Positions 20,103 through 28,813 of a stretch of 64,000 bases of DNA are shown here, in pieces. The first letter of the stretch is position 1. The number at the start of each line of letters is the position of its first letter. Under the pieces are notes generated by a model. The model was not told the DNA's origin. It ran no database searches and was given only the letters and a program-made list of their open reading frames with translations. Source of the stretch: Micromonospora rifamycinica (GTDB lineage: Bacteria; Actinomycetota; Actinomycetes; Mycobacteriales; Micromonosporaceae); the NCBI RefSeq assembly GCF_900090265.1, contig NZ_LT607752.1:5896001-5960000 (forward strand), in the 5' to 3' direction. The position numbers and the translations under genes are program-made.

Positions 20103-21460
20103 TGGACATAGTCGCGGCCGGCCCGACCGCCGGCCTTCCCGATCTCCAGCTGATCTTCTTCGCGGCCGGGCTGGTGGTGCTCGCCGGTCTGATCGCGATG
20201 ACCGAGGCCGCGCTGGCCGCGGTCTCCCCGGCCCGTGCCGCCGAGCTGGCCCGCGACGGTGCGCGCGGGGCGCGTACCCTCCAGGCCGTCGCCGGTGACG
20301 TGGTCCGCCACCTCAACCTGCTGCTGCTGCTCCGGCTGCTCGCCGAGCTGACCGCTACCACCCTGGTCGCCCTGGTGGCGGTGGACAGCTTCGGTGCCGG
20401 CTGGCGGGCGGCGCTGGTGACCGCCGGGGCGATGACCGTGGTCAGCTTCGTGGTGGTCGGGGTGGCCCCGCGCACCCTGGGCCGGCAGCACGCCTACGCG
20501 GTGGGCCGGGCGGTGGCGCCGCTGGTCCGTTGGCTGGGCCGGGCGCTCAACCCGCTCGCCTCGCTGCTGATCCTGATCGGCAACGCGGTCACCCCGGGGC
20601 GCGGTTTCCGGGAGGGGCCGTTCGCCACCCAGGTCGAGCTGCGCGAGCTGGTCGACCTCGCCGAGCAGCGGGGCGTGGTGGAGCACGGCGAACGGCAGAT
20701 GATCCACTCCGTCTTCGCGCTCGGCGACACCATCGCCCGCGAGGTGATGGTGCCGCGCACCGAGATGGTGTGGATCGAGGAGGGCAAGACGCTCTCCCAG
20801 GCGCTGGCGCTGTTCCTGCGTTCCGGCTTCTCCCGGATCCCGGTGATCGGCGAGAGCGTCGACGACGTGCTCGGCGTGCTCTACCTCAAGGACCTCATCC
20901 GGCGTACCCGGGGTGGCGACCTGCGGGCGCACCAGACCCCGGTGGCCGAGCTGATGCGACCGGCCACCTTCGTGCCGGAGTCCAAGCCGGTCGACGACCT
21001 GCTGTCGGAGATGCAGGCCGCCCGCAACCACCTGGTCATCGTCGTCGACGAGTACGGCGGCACCGGCGGGCTGGTCACCATCGAGGACATCCTGGAGGAG
21101 ATCGTCGGCGAGATCACCGACGAGTACGATGTCGAGCGCCCGCCGGTGGAGCACCTGGCCGACGGCGCGGTCCGGGTCACCGCCCGGCTGCCGGTGGAGA
21201 ACCTGGGCGAGTTGTTCGACACCGAGCTGCCCACCGACGAGGTGGAGACGGTCGGCGGACTGCTGGCCCAGGCCCTGGGCCGGGTGCCGATCCCGGGTGC
21301 CGACGCCGAGGTGGCCGGCCTGAAGCTGGTCGCCGAGGGCACCACCGGCCGGCGTAACCGGATAGACAGTGTGCTGGTCAGCCGGGTGCCGTCGACCGGC
21401 GGCCCCGATTCCCGTGACCACCAGAACAGCGCCGAGGAGAGGCAACCCGCCGATGCCTGA
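20099..21460 (+). CDS. CNNM/CBS domain membrane protein (CorC/hemolysin C family)
   Basis: 453 residues. An N-terminal DUF21/CNNM domain with about four membrane segments (first LIFFAAGLVVLAGLIAMTEAALAAVSPARA) is followed by two CBS domains (DTIAREVMVPRTEMVWI...; LMRPATFVPESKPVDDLLSEMQ...) and a C-terminal transporter-associated CorC domain (VTARLPVENLGELFDTELP). Relatives take part in magnesium or cobalt efflux and are often called hemolysins without evidence. GTG 20099 overlaps the ybeY stop; an ATG three bases on is possible. The gene overlaps the next one by 8 nt, showing tight coupling. Confidence 0.92.
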   Translation: MMDIVAAGPTAGLPDLQLIFFAAGLVVLAGLIAMTEAALAAVSPARAAELARDGARGARTLQAVAGDVVRHLNLLLLLRLLAELTATTLVALVAVDSFGAGWRAALVTAGAMTVVSFVVVGVAPRTLGRQHAYAVGRAVAPLVRWLGRALNPLASLLILIGNAVTPGRGFREGPFATQVELRELVDLAEQRGVVEHGERQMIHSVFALGDTIAREVMVPRTEMVWIEEGKTLSQALALFLRSGFSRIPVIGESVDDVLGVLYLKDLIRRTRGGDLRAHQTPVAELMRPATFVPESKPVDDLLSEMQAARNHLVIVVDEYGGTGGLVTIEDILEEIVGEITDEYDVERPPVEHLADGAVRVTARLPVENLGELFDTELPTDEVETVGGLLAQALGRVPIPGADAEVAGLKLVAEGTTGRRNRIDSVLVSRVPSTGGPDSRDHQNSAEERQPADA

Positions 21461-21839
21461 GACACCCGCCGTGCCGGCCGCCCGGCCCACCCCGTCCGAC
21501 CCGGCCGAGTTGAGCGCCGAGGACGGCAAGCTGGTCGTGCTGGCCCGTGGCGCCCGGGCCCGGGTGGCCGCCGTGGAGGGCGCGGCGGTCCGCGACCAGG
21601 ACGGTCGGACGTACGCCGCGGCGAGCGTCGCACTGCCCTCGTTGACCGTGACGGCGCTCCAGCTCGCGGTGGCGTCGGCGGCGGCGGCCGGGGCGACCCG
21701 GCTGGAGGCGGCGGTGGTGGTGACCGAGGCGTCGACGCTGGACGGGGCGGGTCACGCCGCGGTCCGGGACCTGGCCGCCGACGCGCCGATCCACGTGGCC
21801 GCGCCGGACGGGACCGTCCTCGGCACGGTGGTCGAGTGA
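21453..21839 (+). CDS. Cytidine deaminase-like protein lacking the catalytic residues
   Basis: 128 residues. Its position between the CNNM gene and era, and the pattern YAAASVALPSLTVTALQLAVASAAAAGATRLEAAVVVTE, match the cytidine-deaminase-like proteins found there in actinomycetes. The protein has no cysteine at all, so the zinc-binding PCxxC of real deaminases is absent, and no HAE/CAE motif is present. It is therefore probably a non-catalytic fold with a structural or regulatory role. ATG 21453 overlaps the upstream gene and the stop overlaps the era start (GTGA), so expression should be coupled to Era. Confidence 0.8.
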   Translation: MPETPAVPAARPTPSDPAELSAEDGKLVVLARGARARVAAVEGAAVRDQDGRTYAAASVALPSLTVTALQLAVASAAAAGATRLEAAVVVTEASTLDGAGHAAVRDLAADAPIHVAAPDGTVLGTVVE

Positions 21840-22732
21840 CCGGGGTGGAGCAGCGGCCGTACCGGGCGGGTTTCGGGTGTTTCGTCGGACGGCCGAACGC
21901 CGGCAAGTCGACGCTGACCAACGCGATCGTGGGCACCAAGATCGCGATCACCTCGAACAAGCCGCAGACCACCCGGCACGTCATCCGGGCGGTGCTGCAC
22001 CGGCCGGAGTCGCAGCTGGTGCTGGTCGACACCCCGGGTCTGCACCGGCCGCGCACCCTGCTCGGCGAGCGCCTCAACGACCTGGTCCGCACCACCTGGA
22101 CGGAGGTCGACGTGATCGGCCTCTGCATTCCGGCGGACGAGCCGGTGGGCCGAGGCGACCGGTTCATCAGCGGCGAGCTGAGCGAGCTGAAGGCCACCGT
22201 CCTCGCCGTGGTCACCAAGACCGACCTGGTCGACAAGCGACGGCTGGCCGAGCAGTTGCTGGCGGTCAGCGAGCTGGGTGACTTCGCCGCCGTGGTGCCG
22301 GTCAGCGCGGTCTCCGGGCACCAGGTGGACACCCTGGTCGACGTGATGACCGGCCACCTGCCGCCGTCGCCGCAGCTCTACCCGGACGACATGCTCACCG
22401 ACGAGCCGGAGCAGGTGCTGGTCGCCGAGCTGATCCGGGAGGCGGCGCTGGAGGGGGTCCGCGACGAGCTGCCGCACTCCATCGCCGTGGTGGTGGAGGA
22501 GATGATCCCGGAGGGTCAGCTCACCAAGATCTACGCCGACCTCTACGTGGAGCGGCCCAGCCAGAAGGCGATCGTGCTCGGCCACCGGGCCAGCCGGCTC
22601 AAGGAGGTCGGCACCACCGCCCGTAGGCAGATCGAGGAGCTGCTCGGCACCCGGGTCTATCTGGATCTGCACGTGCGGGTGGCGAAGGAGTGGCAGCGCG
22701 ACCCGAAGCAGCTGCGCAAGCTGGGTTTCTGA
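21836..22732 (+). CDS. era: GTPase Era, 30S ribosome assembly
   Basis: 298 residues. G1 is GRPNAGKST, G2 lies in the SNKPQTTRH segment, G3 is DTPGL and G4 is TKTD. The C-terminal KH domain carries VVVEEM and QKAIVLGHRASRLKEVGTTARRQIEELLGTRVYLDLHVRVAKEW. Era binds the 3' end of 16S rRNA during 30S assembly, in line with ybeY and phoH upstream. GTG at 21836 overlaps the preceding stop. The operon probably ends here; the following 134 bp are less GC-rich and carry the promoter of the next gene. Confidence 0.97.
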   Translation: MTGVEQRPYRAGFGCFVGRPNAGKSTLTNAIVGTKIAITSNKPQTTRHVIRAVLHRPESQLVLVDTPGLHRPRTLLGERLNDLVRTTWTEVDVIGLCIPADEPVGRGDRFISGELSELKATVLAVVTKTDLVDKRRLAEQLLAVSELGDFAAVVPVSAVSGHQVDTLVDVMTGHLPPSPQLYPDDMLTDEPEQVLVAELIREAALEGVRDELPHSIAVVVEEMIPEGQLTKIYADLYVERPSQKAIVLGHRASRLKEVGTTARRQIEELLGTRVYLDLHVRVAKEWQRDPKQLRKLGF

Positions 22733-22866
22733 GCCGGTCGGCGGCCGGGGGTAGGTCGGGGACTGATATGGGAATTTTCACGTCAGGGCCTCATTAGCAG
22801 CTGTTTCACAGGTCGGGTGCGCAGGGTAGGGGTCCTTCATCCCGCCCCCCACATAGATGCAGCCTG

Positions 22867-24018
22867 ATGCGTAACCGATATCTGGACCTGCTCCGTTTCC
22901 TGGCCATCGTCCGGGTCGTGGTCTACCACGTCACCGGACTGGCCACGCTGACGCTCGTCTTCCCGGCCATGTCGATCATGTTCGCGCTGGCCGGGTCGCT
23001 GATGGCGGCGTCGCTGGACCGGTCCGGCGGGGCCGCGCTACGGCGTCGGCTGCGCCGCCTGCTGCCCTCGCTCTGGGTGGTGGCGATGGTCTTCGTGCCG
23101 GCCATGCTGCTCACCGGGCTGGTGTTCACCCCCCGGGTGCTGCTGTGGCTGTTCCCGGTCACCGACCCGCCGGCCAACTACTGGGGTGGGCTCGCGCTCA
23201 GCCCGATCTGGTACCTGCGGGACTACCTGTGGTTCGTGCTCGCCTCCCCGGCGGCACTGTGGCTCTTCCGCCGCGCGCCGCTGCCCACCCTGGCCGCCCC
23301 CTACCTGCTGCTGGTCGCGATCGAGGTGGGCATCCTGCCGACCACCTCGGCGGTGCCGCGCGACTTCGGTCTCTACTTCGGCGCCTGGCTGCTCGGCTTC
23401 GCCCACCACGACGGCATGCTGCGCCGGCTGGCCGACCGGGTGCTGGTGCCGGTGGCGGTGCTGCTGGCCGGAGCCGGCGGGGCCTGGATCCTCAGCCACC
23501 CCGGACCGCGCGGCTACGACCTCAACGACATCCCGCTGGGCAACGCCCTGTGGTCGGCGGCGTTCATCCTGGTGGTGATCGGTCGTGCCCCGGCCGCCGC
23601 CGCCTGGGTGGACCGCAACCGCGCCTTCGGCCGGCTGGTGACGTTCACGAACCGGCGGGCGCTGACCGTCTACCTGTGGCACATGCCCTTCGTGGTGGCA
23701 CTCACCCCGCTGGTGGGCCTGGTGGGCTGGTCACCCCGCGACCCGTGGGGGCTGGCGATCCGGGTGGTGCTGGTCTTCCTGCTGGTCGGCGTGGTGACCC
23801 TGCTGGTCGGCTGGGTGGAGGACGTGGCCGCCGGCCGCCGCCCCGAGCTGGTCCCCGGTGGTCGCCCCGATCCGGCCCCCGGCCGTCGGTCGTCCCGGCC
23901 GGAGCCGGTGTCGCCCGGCCCGGCGGTGTCGCCGGACCCGGTGTCGCCCGGTGGCGAGCGGGCCACCGCCGTGCCCGGCCCCCGGGTGCCCGGACCGGGG
24001 GCCGTCGAGGCCCGGTGA
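22867..24018 (+). CDS. Membrane acyltransferase (acyltransferase 3 family)
   Basis: 383 residues with about ten predicted membrane segments. The start RNRYLDLLRFLAIVRVVVYHV contains the usual R-x-x-x-L-D-x-L-R-x-x-A and the family histidine in YH. Later elements such as PIWYLRDYLWFVLASP and LTVYLWHMPFVVAL fit the family. These enzymes transfer acetyl or other acyl groups to cell-surface sugars or lipids; the acceptor is unknown. The last 60 residues are a hydrophilic Pro/Ser/Val-rich tail (repeats of VSPGPAVSPDPVSPG), unusual for the family. It is convergent with the next gene. Confidence 0.83.
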   Translation: MRNRYLDLLRFLAIVRVVVYHVTGLATLTLVFPAMSIMFALAGSLMAASLDRSGGAALRRRLRRLLPSLWVVAMVFVPAMLLTGLVFTPRVLLWLFPVTDPPANYWGGLALSPIWYLRDYLWFVLASPAALWLFRRAPLPTLAAPYLLLVAIEVGILPTTSAVPRDFGLYFGAWLLGFAHHDGMLRRLADRVLVPVAVLLAGAGGAWILSHPGPRGYDLNDIPLGNALWSAAFILVVIGRAPAAAAWVDRNRAFGRLVTFTNRRALTVYLWHMPFVVALTPLVGLVGWSPRDPWGLAIRVVLVFLLVGVVTLLVGWVEDVAAGRRPELVPGGRPDPAPGRRSSRPEPVSPGPAVSPDPVSPGGERATAVPGPRVPGPGAVEAR

Positions 24019-24033
24019 GACACGTCGGCCGGC

Positions 24034-24810
24034 TCAGCGCTGCACGACGGTCACGTTCCCGCTGCCGGTCGCCAGGTCCAGCAGCAGCGGTGCGCCCGGG
24101 TCATTGGTGACCCCGATCTCGGTGTCCCCCGAGCCGACGTCCGCCTTCACCCGGTACCGGCCGGTCGGCACGGTCAGCTCGACGTCCCCGCTGCCCGCGT
24201 GCGCCCGCGTCGAGGCCGGCTTGGCCAGGGTGAGGGTGATGTTGCCGGAGCTGGTCTCGGCGGAGACCTCGCCGCCCAGCCTGGTCCCGGTGACGTCGCC
24301 GGACGACGCCCGCAGGTCGACCGGGCCGGTGACGTTGACCACCTCGATATTGCCCGATCCGGTCTCCACCCGCACCGGGCCGGTGACGTCGACGACCCGG
24401 ATGTCGCCCGAACCGAGGGTGAAGTCGACCGACCCGGTCCTGCTGAGCTCCACCTCACCGGAGCCCGCCTCGCCCTGCACCCGTACCCCCGGCGGGGCGG
24501 TCACGTCGTACGACACCGAGCAGCGGGGACCGCACTCGGTGTCCAGCACCAACTCGTCACCGGTGATCTCGTACGTGGTGTCGGGTTGCTCCCCCTGGTA
24601 GCGCAGCACCCGCTTGACGCGTACCCCGGTGGCCGGACCGGTGGCGCGGACCGCCACGTCCCCGGAACCGGGCCGGACGGTGATCCGGGCGATCTTCGCC
24701 GGCTCGGTGGTGTCGAAGTCCAGCCGCCGGAACGCCAGCGTGTCGCACCCGGTGGCGAGGATGAGGGCGGCGGTCGCACCCAGGGCGACCATGCTGCGGG
24801 GATGAGCCAT
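24034..24810 (-). CDS. DUF4097-like adhesin-type lipoprotein
   Basis: 258 residues. The N-terminus MAHPRSMVALGATAALILATGC has a lipobox with Cys22, so it is probably a surface lipoprotein. The body is built from repeated beta strands with SGD/SGN turns (AGSGEVELS, LGSGDIRVVD, TGSGNIEVV, SSGDVTG, TSSGNITL, AGSGDVEL, VGSGDTEIG, TGSGNVTV), spaced about 20 residues, as in DUF4097 parallel beta-helix proteins. No enzymatic role is evident. It is divergent from recO. Confidence 0.85.
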   Translation of the reverse strand: MAHPRSMVALGATAALILATGCDTLAFRRLDFDTTEPAKIARITVRPGSGDVAVRATGPATGVRVKRVLRYQGEQPDTTYEITGDELVLDTECGPRCSVSYDVTAPPGVRVQGEAGSGEVELSRTGSVDFTLGSGDIRVVDVTGPVRVETGSGNIEVVNVTGPVDLRASSGDVTGTRLGGEVSAETSSGNITLTLAKPASTRAHAGSGDVELTVPTGRYRVKADVGSGDTEIGVTNDPGAPLLLDLATGSGNVTVVQR

Positions 24811-24912
24811 GCCCAGCAACCTACGACCGCCCCCACCTGCCGCACATCCGGGGCGAAGCGCCGGGCCACCCCGAGCCGACCCTGATTTCCCACCCCGAGG
24901 GAGAATGGCCCG

Positions 24913-25770
24913 ATGGCCGGGTACCGCCGACAGCTCTACCGCGACGACGCGGTGGTGCTGCGTGTGCAGAAGCTGGGCGAGTCCGACCGGATCATCACCC
25001 TGCTGACCCGCCGGCACGGCCGGTTGCGCGCGGTGGCCCGGGGGGTACGCCGCACCACCAGCAAGTTCGGCGCCCGGCTGGAGCCGTTCGGCCACGTCGA
25101 CCTCCAGCTCGCCGGTGACCCGAAGGGCAACACCGGCAGCTCGCTGCACAGCGTCAGCCAGGTCGAGGGCATCGACCTGTACGGCAAGCGCTTCCTCGGG
25201 GACTACCCCCGGTACACGGCGGCCAGCGCTATCGCGGAGACCGCCGAGCGCCTCACCCCGGTCGAGCGGGAGCCGTCGCTGCGGCTGTTCCAGCTCACCC
25301 TCGGCGCGCTCAAGGCGCTGTCCCGGGGCGAACACGCCACCACGCTGGTGCTCGACGCGTACCTGCTGCGGGGGATGACCCTGGCCGGGTGGGCACCCGC
25401 GCTGACCGCCTGCGCGGTCTGCGGCACCCCGGGGCGGCACCGGGCGTTCTCCGTGCCGGCCGGGGGTGCGGTCTGCCCGGACTGCCGGCCACCCGGCGCG
25501 GCCCACCCCGCGCCGGCCACCATCGACCTGATGTCCGCGCTCACCAGCGGCGACTGGCAGGTCGCCGACGCCACCGAGACCGGGGTACGCCGGGAGTGCA
25601 GCGGCCTGGTCGCGGCGCACCTGCAGTGGCACCTGGAACGCGCGCTACGCTCGCTGCCGCTGGTCGACCGGGGCGGCCCGACGGGCGGCGGTCCGGGGCG
25701 ACCGCCCCGGGCCGGTGTGGAGGGTGGGCACGTCGGTGTGCAGGGTGGGGACAAGGAGATGACCGAGTGA
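24913..25770 (+). CDS. recO: DNA repair protein RecO
   Basis: 285 residues. An N-terminal OB fold (YRRQLYRDDAVVLRVQKLGESDRIITLLTRRHGRLRAVARGVRR) is followed by a helical domain and a zinc-binding module with Cys167, Cys170, Cys188 and Cys191 (CAVC...CPDC). RecO works with RecR in RecF-pathway recombinational repair by loading RecA on SSB-covered DNA. The C-terminal 30 residues are Gly-rich and variable. Its stop overlaps the GTG of uppS, the usual recO-uppS pair of actinobacteria. Confidence 0.96.
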   Translation: MAGYRRQLYRDDAVVLRVQKLGESDRIITLLTRRHGRLRAVARGVRRTTSKFGARLEPFGHVDLQLAGDPKGNTGSSLHSVSQVEGIDLYGKRFLGDYPRYTAASAIAETAERLTPVEREPSLRLFQLTLGALKALSRGEHATTLVLDAYLLRGMTLAGWAPALTACAVCGTPGRHRAFSVPAGGAVCPDCRPPGAAHPAPATIDLMSALTSGDWQVADATETGVRRECSGLVAAHLQWHLERALRSLPLVDRGGPTGGGPGRPPRAGVEGGHVGVQGGDKEMTE

Positions 25771-26579
25771 TCCGATCGTTGAGGGCCGGCCGGCGGGAGC
25801 CGGTGCCGCCGACGCCGCACCCGTCGGGCGCCCGGCCGCCGGTGCTGCCCGCCGAGGCGCTGCCGAAGCACGTCGCGGTGGTGATGGACGGCAACGGCCG
25901 CTGGGCCAAGGAGCGCGGCCTGCCCCGCACCAAGGGCCACGAGCAGGGCGAGTACAGCCTCTTCGACACCGTCGAGGGGGCGATCGAGCTGGGCGTGCCC
26001 TATCTGTCGGCGTACGCCTTCTCCACCGAGAACTGGCGGCGCTCGCCGGACGAGGTCCGGTTCCTGATGGGCTTCAACCGGGACGTCATCCGCCGCCGCC
26101 GCGACCAGCTCGTCGACCTGGGGGTGCGGGTGGTCTGGTCGGGGCGGGCCGGTCGGCTGTGGAAGAGCGTCATCGCCGAGTTGCAGACCGCCGAGGAGAT
26201 GTCCCGGGGCAACTCGACGCTGACCCTCCAGTTCTGCGTCAACTACGGCGGCCAGGCCGAGATCGCCGACGCCGCCGCCGCGATCGCCCGGGAGGTGGCC
26301 GCCGGCCGGCTCGACCCGGACAGGGTCACCGAGAAGACCGTGGCGAAGTACCTCTACCACCCGGAGGTCCCCGCGGTGGACCTCTTCCTGCGCCCGTCCG
26401 GCGAGGAACGGATCTCCAACTTCATGCTCTGGCAGTCGGCGTACGCGGAGCTGGTGTTCCTGGACACCCTCTGGCCGGACTTCGACCGTCGCCACCTCTG
26501 GTACGCCTGCGAGCTGTACGCCCAGCGGGACCGCCGCTTCGGCGGCGCGCTGCCCAACCCGGTCGCCCCACCGCGCTGA
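25767..26579 (+). CDS. uppS: Polyprenyl diphosphate synthase (UppS / decaprenyl type)
   Basis: 270 residues. The catalytic signature HVAVVMDGNGRWAKERG has Asp41. It is followed by STENWRRSPDEV, FCVNYGGQAEIADAA, DLFLRPSGEERISNFMLWQSAYAELVF and WPDF, all diagnostic of cis-prenyltransferases. The enzyme makes the long-chain polyprenyl diphosphate carrier used for peptidoglycan; the chain length (C50 or C55) cannot be read from sequence. GTG 25767 overlaps the recO stop, and the extra 30 N-terminal residues are typical for actinobacteria. Confidence 0.96.
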   Translation: MIRSLRAGRREPVPPTPHPSGARPPVLPAEALPKHVAVVMDGNGRWAKERGLPRTKGHEQGEYSLFDTVEGAIELGVPYLSAYAFSTENWRRSPDEVRFLMGFNRDVIRRRRDQLVDLGVRVVWSGRAGRLWKSVIAELQTAEEMSRGNSTLTLQFCVNYGGQAEIADAAAAIAREVAAGRLDPDRVTEKTVAKYLYHPEVPAVDLFLRPSGEERISNFMLWQSAYAELVFLDTLWPDFDRRHLWYACELYAQRDRRFGGALPNPVAPPR

Positions 26580-26588
26580 CCGGACCAC

Positions 26589-26614
26589 GGTTGGTGATCT
26601 CACCGACGGGGTAT
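26589..26614 (+). promoter_or_regulatory. Candidate SigB-type promoter of the 62-residue gene
   Basis: GGTTGG at 26589-26594, 14 nt, then GGGTAT at 26609-26614, with the ATG 37 bp downstream. The spacing is the same as at 2671 and 3166, and the -10 box is closer to the SigB consensus than either of those. Confidence 0.5.
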
Positions 26615-26650
26615 CCCCTGGTGACCAGCCAATCGCGGAGGTGAGCACTC

Positions 26651-26839
26651 ATGATTCAGAAGCGGATCGCACAGTGGGCGGTCATGGCGGTCGCCGTGCC
26701 GCTGGCCGCGGCCGGTGCCCGTCGGCTGAGCCACACCCTGGAGTCCCGGCGTGGACCCAGCGGGGTGAGCCGGATGCTGACCCGGGGCGCCGACGTGCTG
26801 CGCCCCCGCAAGGCCGCCCGGCGTCGCCGGTTCTGGTGA
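26651..26839 (+). CDS. Small basic protein with one hydrophobic segment, unknown function
   Basis: 62 residues: a hydrophobic stretch (WAVMAVAVPLAAAGA) and then a strongly basic tail (RPRKAARRRRFW). The ATG at 26651 is preceded by CGGAGGTGAG. It probably sits in the membrane with its tail in the cytoplasm. A possible SigB-type promoter lies upstream and a strong terminator downstream, supporting a real small gene. I do not recognise the family. Confidence 0.7.
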   Translation: MIQKRIAQWAVMAVAVPLAAAGARRLSHTLESRRGPSGVSRMLTRGADVLRPRKAARRRRFW

Positions 26840-26890
26840 CCACCCGGCACCGGCTTCCCCGGTGACCAGCGGTCACCACCGACCTCACGG

Positions 26891-26935
26891 CGAACGCCCC
26901 GCCACCCGGTTGTCACCGGGACGGCGGGGCGTTCG
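26891..26935. terminator. Bidirectional terminator between the small gene and gnd
   Basis: A 13-bp perfect stem (26891-26903 with 26923-26935) has an inner CCCGG/CCGGG pairing in its 19-nt loop. It lies between convergent genes. Confidence 0.8.
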
Positions 26936-26994
26936 CGTGGCACTGGTGCGGGGCCGGCGGGGGACACCGCGGCACGCCGGGAAGGTGTGGTGGG

Positions 26995-28440
26995 TCAGCC
27001 GGCCACTTCGGCGCGGTCGGCGGTCGCCCACAGGGTGTGGAACGCGCCCTCCCGGTCGACCCGGTGGTAGGTGTGCGCGCCGAAGTTGTCCCGCAGGCCC
27101 TGGATCAGGGCCGCCGGCAGCCGCTCCGCGCGCAGCGCGTCGAAGTAGGCCAGCGACGAGGAGAAGGCCGGGGTGGGCACGCCGGCCCGCGCCGAGTCCG
27201 CCACCACCCGCCGCCAGCTCGGCACGCCGTCGCTCACCGCGTCGGCGAAGTACGGCGCGACCAGCAGCGTCGGCAGCTCCGGCTGCGAGTCGTACGCCTC
27301 CCGGATGCGGTCCAGGAAGCGCGCCCGGATGATGCAGCCGCCCCGCCAGATGGTGGCGGTGCCGCCCAGGTCGATGTCCCAGTGGTACTCGCGGCTGCCG
27401 GCCCGGATCTGGTCGAAGCCCTGCGCGTACGCGACGATCTTGCTGGCCAGCAGTGCCCGGCGGACGTCCTCGACGAAGGCGTCCCGGTCCTCGACCTGCC
27501 ACTTCTCGCCCGCGTCGCCGAAGGTGCGGCGGGCCGCCTCACGCTGGCCGGCGTGCCCGGACAGCGACCGGGCGAAGGTCGCCTCGGCGATGCCGGTGAT
27601 CGGGATGCCCAGGTCGAGGGCGATCTGCACCGTCCAGCGGCCGGTGCCCTTCTGCTCGGCCTGGTCGAGCACCACGTCGACGAACGCCTTGCCGGTGGCG
27701 GCGTCGGTGTGCGCCAGCACGTCGGCGGTGATCTCGATGAGGAACGACTCCAGCTCGCCGGTGTTCCACTCCCGGAAGATCTCCGCGATCTCCGCCGGGG
27801 TCGCGCCCAGCCCGGCCCGCAGCAGGTCGTACGCCTCGGCGATGAGCTGCATGTCGGCGTACTCGATGCCGTTGTGGACCATCTTGACGAAGTGGCCGGC
27901 GCCGTCGGGGCCGACGTGCTGGCAGCATGGGACGCCGTCCACCTGCGCGGCGATCTTCTCGAACATCGGCCCGAGCTTCTGGTAGGACTCCGCCGAGCCG
28001 CCCGGCATGATGCTCGGGCCGAGCAGCGCGCCCTCCTCGCCCCCGGAGACGCCGGTGCCGACGAAGTGCAGCCCGTGCTCGCGCAGCGTCTCCTCCCGGC
28101 GACGGGTGTCGGCGAAGTGCGCGTTGCCGGCGTCGACGACGATGTCGCCCTCCTCCAGCAGCGGCACCAGCTCGTCGATGACCGCGTCGGTGGGGGCACC
28201 CGCCTTGACCATGACGATCACCGCGCGGGGCCGCTCCAGCGAGCCGACGAAGTCCGCCAGGGACTCCGACGGCACGAAGGTGCCCTCGTCGCCGTGCTCG
28301 GCCACCAGGCTGCGGGTGCGCTCCGGGGAGCGGTTGTGCACCGCCACGGTGAACCCGTTCCGGGCCAGGTTCCGGGCCAGGTTGCGACCCATCACCGCCA
28401 GCCCGGTCACGCCGATCTGCGCCGTCGCCTGTTGCGTCAT
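26995..28440 (-). CDS. gnd: 6-phosphogluconate dehydrogenase, decarboxylating
   Basis: 481 residues, the full-length dimeric form. The NADP-binding GVTGLAVMGRNLARNLARNGF is at the N-terminus, with VDAGNAHFADTRRR, GVSGGEEGALLGPSIMPGG, the catalytic FVKMVHNGIEYADMQLI, and a C-terminal YHRVDREGAFHT tail. It oxidises 6-phosphogluconate to ribulose 5-phosphate with CO2 release in the pentose phosphate pathway. The minus-strand start at 28440 follows a GAGGTGG sequence. It is monocistronic, convergent with a small gene and divergent from a small basic gene across a 373-bp gap. Confidence 0.97.
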   Translation of the reverse strand: MTQQATAQIGVTGLAVMGRNLARNLARNGFTVAVHNRSPERTRSLVAEHGDEGTFVPSESLADFVGSLERPRAVIVMVKAGAPTDAVIDELVPLLEEGDIVVDAGNAHFADTRRREETLREHGLHFVGTGVSGGEEGALLGPSIMPGGSAESYQKLGPMFEKIAAQVDGVPCCQHVGPDGAGHFVKMVHNGIEYADMQLIAEAYDLLRAGLGATPAEIAEIFREWNTGELESFLIEITADVLAHTDAATGKAFVDVVLDQAEQKGTGRWTVQIALDLGIPITGIAEATFARSLSGHAGQREAARRTFGDAGEKWQVEDRDAFVEDVRRALLASKIVAYAQGFDQIRAGSREYHWDIDLGGTATIWRGGCIIRARFLDRIREAYDSQPELPTLLVAPYFADAVSDGVPSWRRVVADSARAGVPTPAFSSSLAYFDALRAERLPAALIQGLRDNFGAHTYHRVDREGAFHTLWATADRAEVAG

Positions 28441-28605
28441 CCGTACCCGCCACCTCTCACGTCACCTGTGTGCTGCGACGGTATCGTGCGCGCCCGAGGG
28501 CCGGCAGCCGCCGTCCACCCAGTGTCACAGGGTGGTCGCGTCGGCACGCCGGCACGGTGCCGGGCGTCGGGCGGAAAAGCGGGTGCGCCGGCCGGCCGGG
28601 TCGGT

Positions 28606-28629
28606 TAGCGTGACGGCATGCGTATCTGA
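28606..28629 (+). promoter_or_regulatory. Possible leaderless 3-codon upstream ORF in the leader of the 28814 gene
   Basis: In the 373-bp gap 28441-28813, TAGCGT (28606-28611) lies 6 nt before ATG CGT ATC TGA (28618-28629), reading Met-Arg-Ile-stop. This would be a leaderless mini-ORF about 185 nt ahead of the next start codon. The rest of the gap is GC-rich with nothing further recognisable. Confidence 0.35.
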
Positions 28630-28813
28630 CGCCCTTTCTGAGAGCCGACCCGCCGCCGTGGCCGCGGGTCCGCGTGCTCGGGCGTCCGCGTCTTCCACCG
28701 TCCCGTCGCAGGGGTGTCGGGTGGGCGGCGTCCGAGGCCGATCCCTGTCCGTCGCCCGCCCGCCCGCCGTCCGCGGGCCGGTGTGGTCCTCCGCACCCAG
28801 AAGGAGGCAGCGT

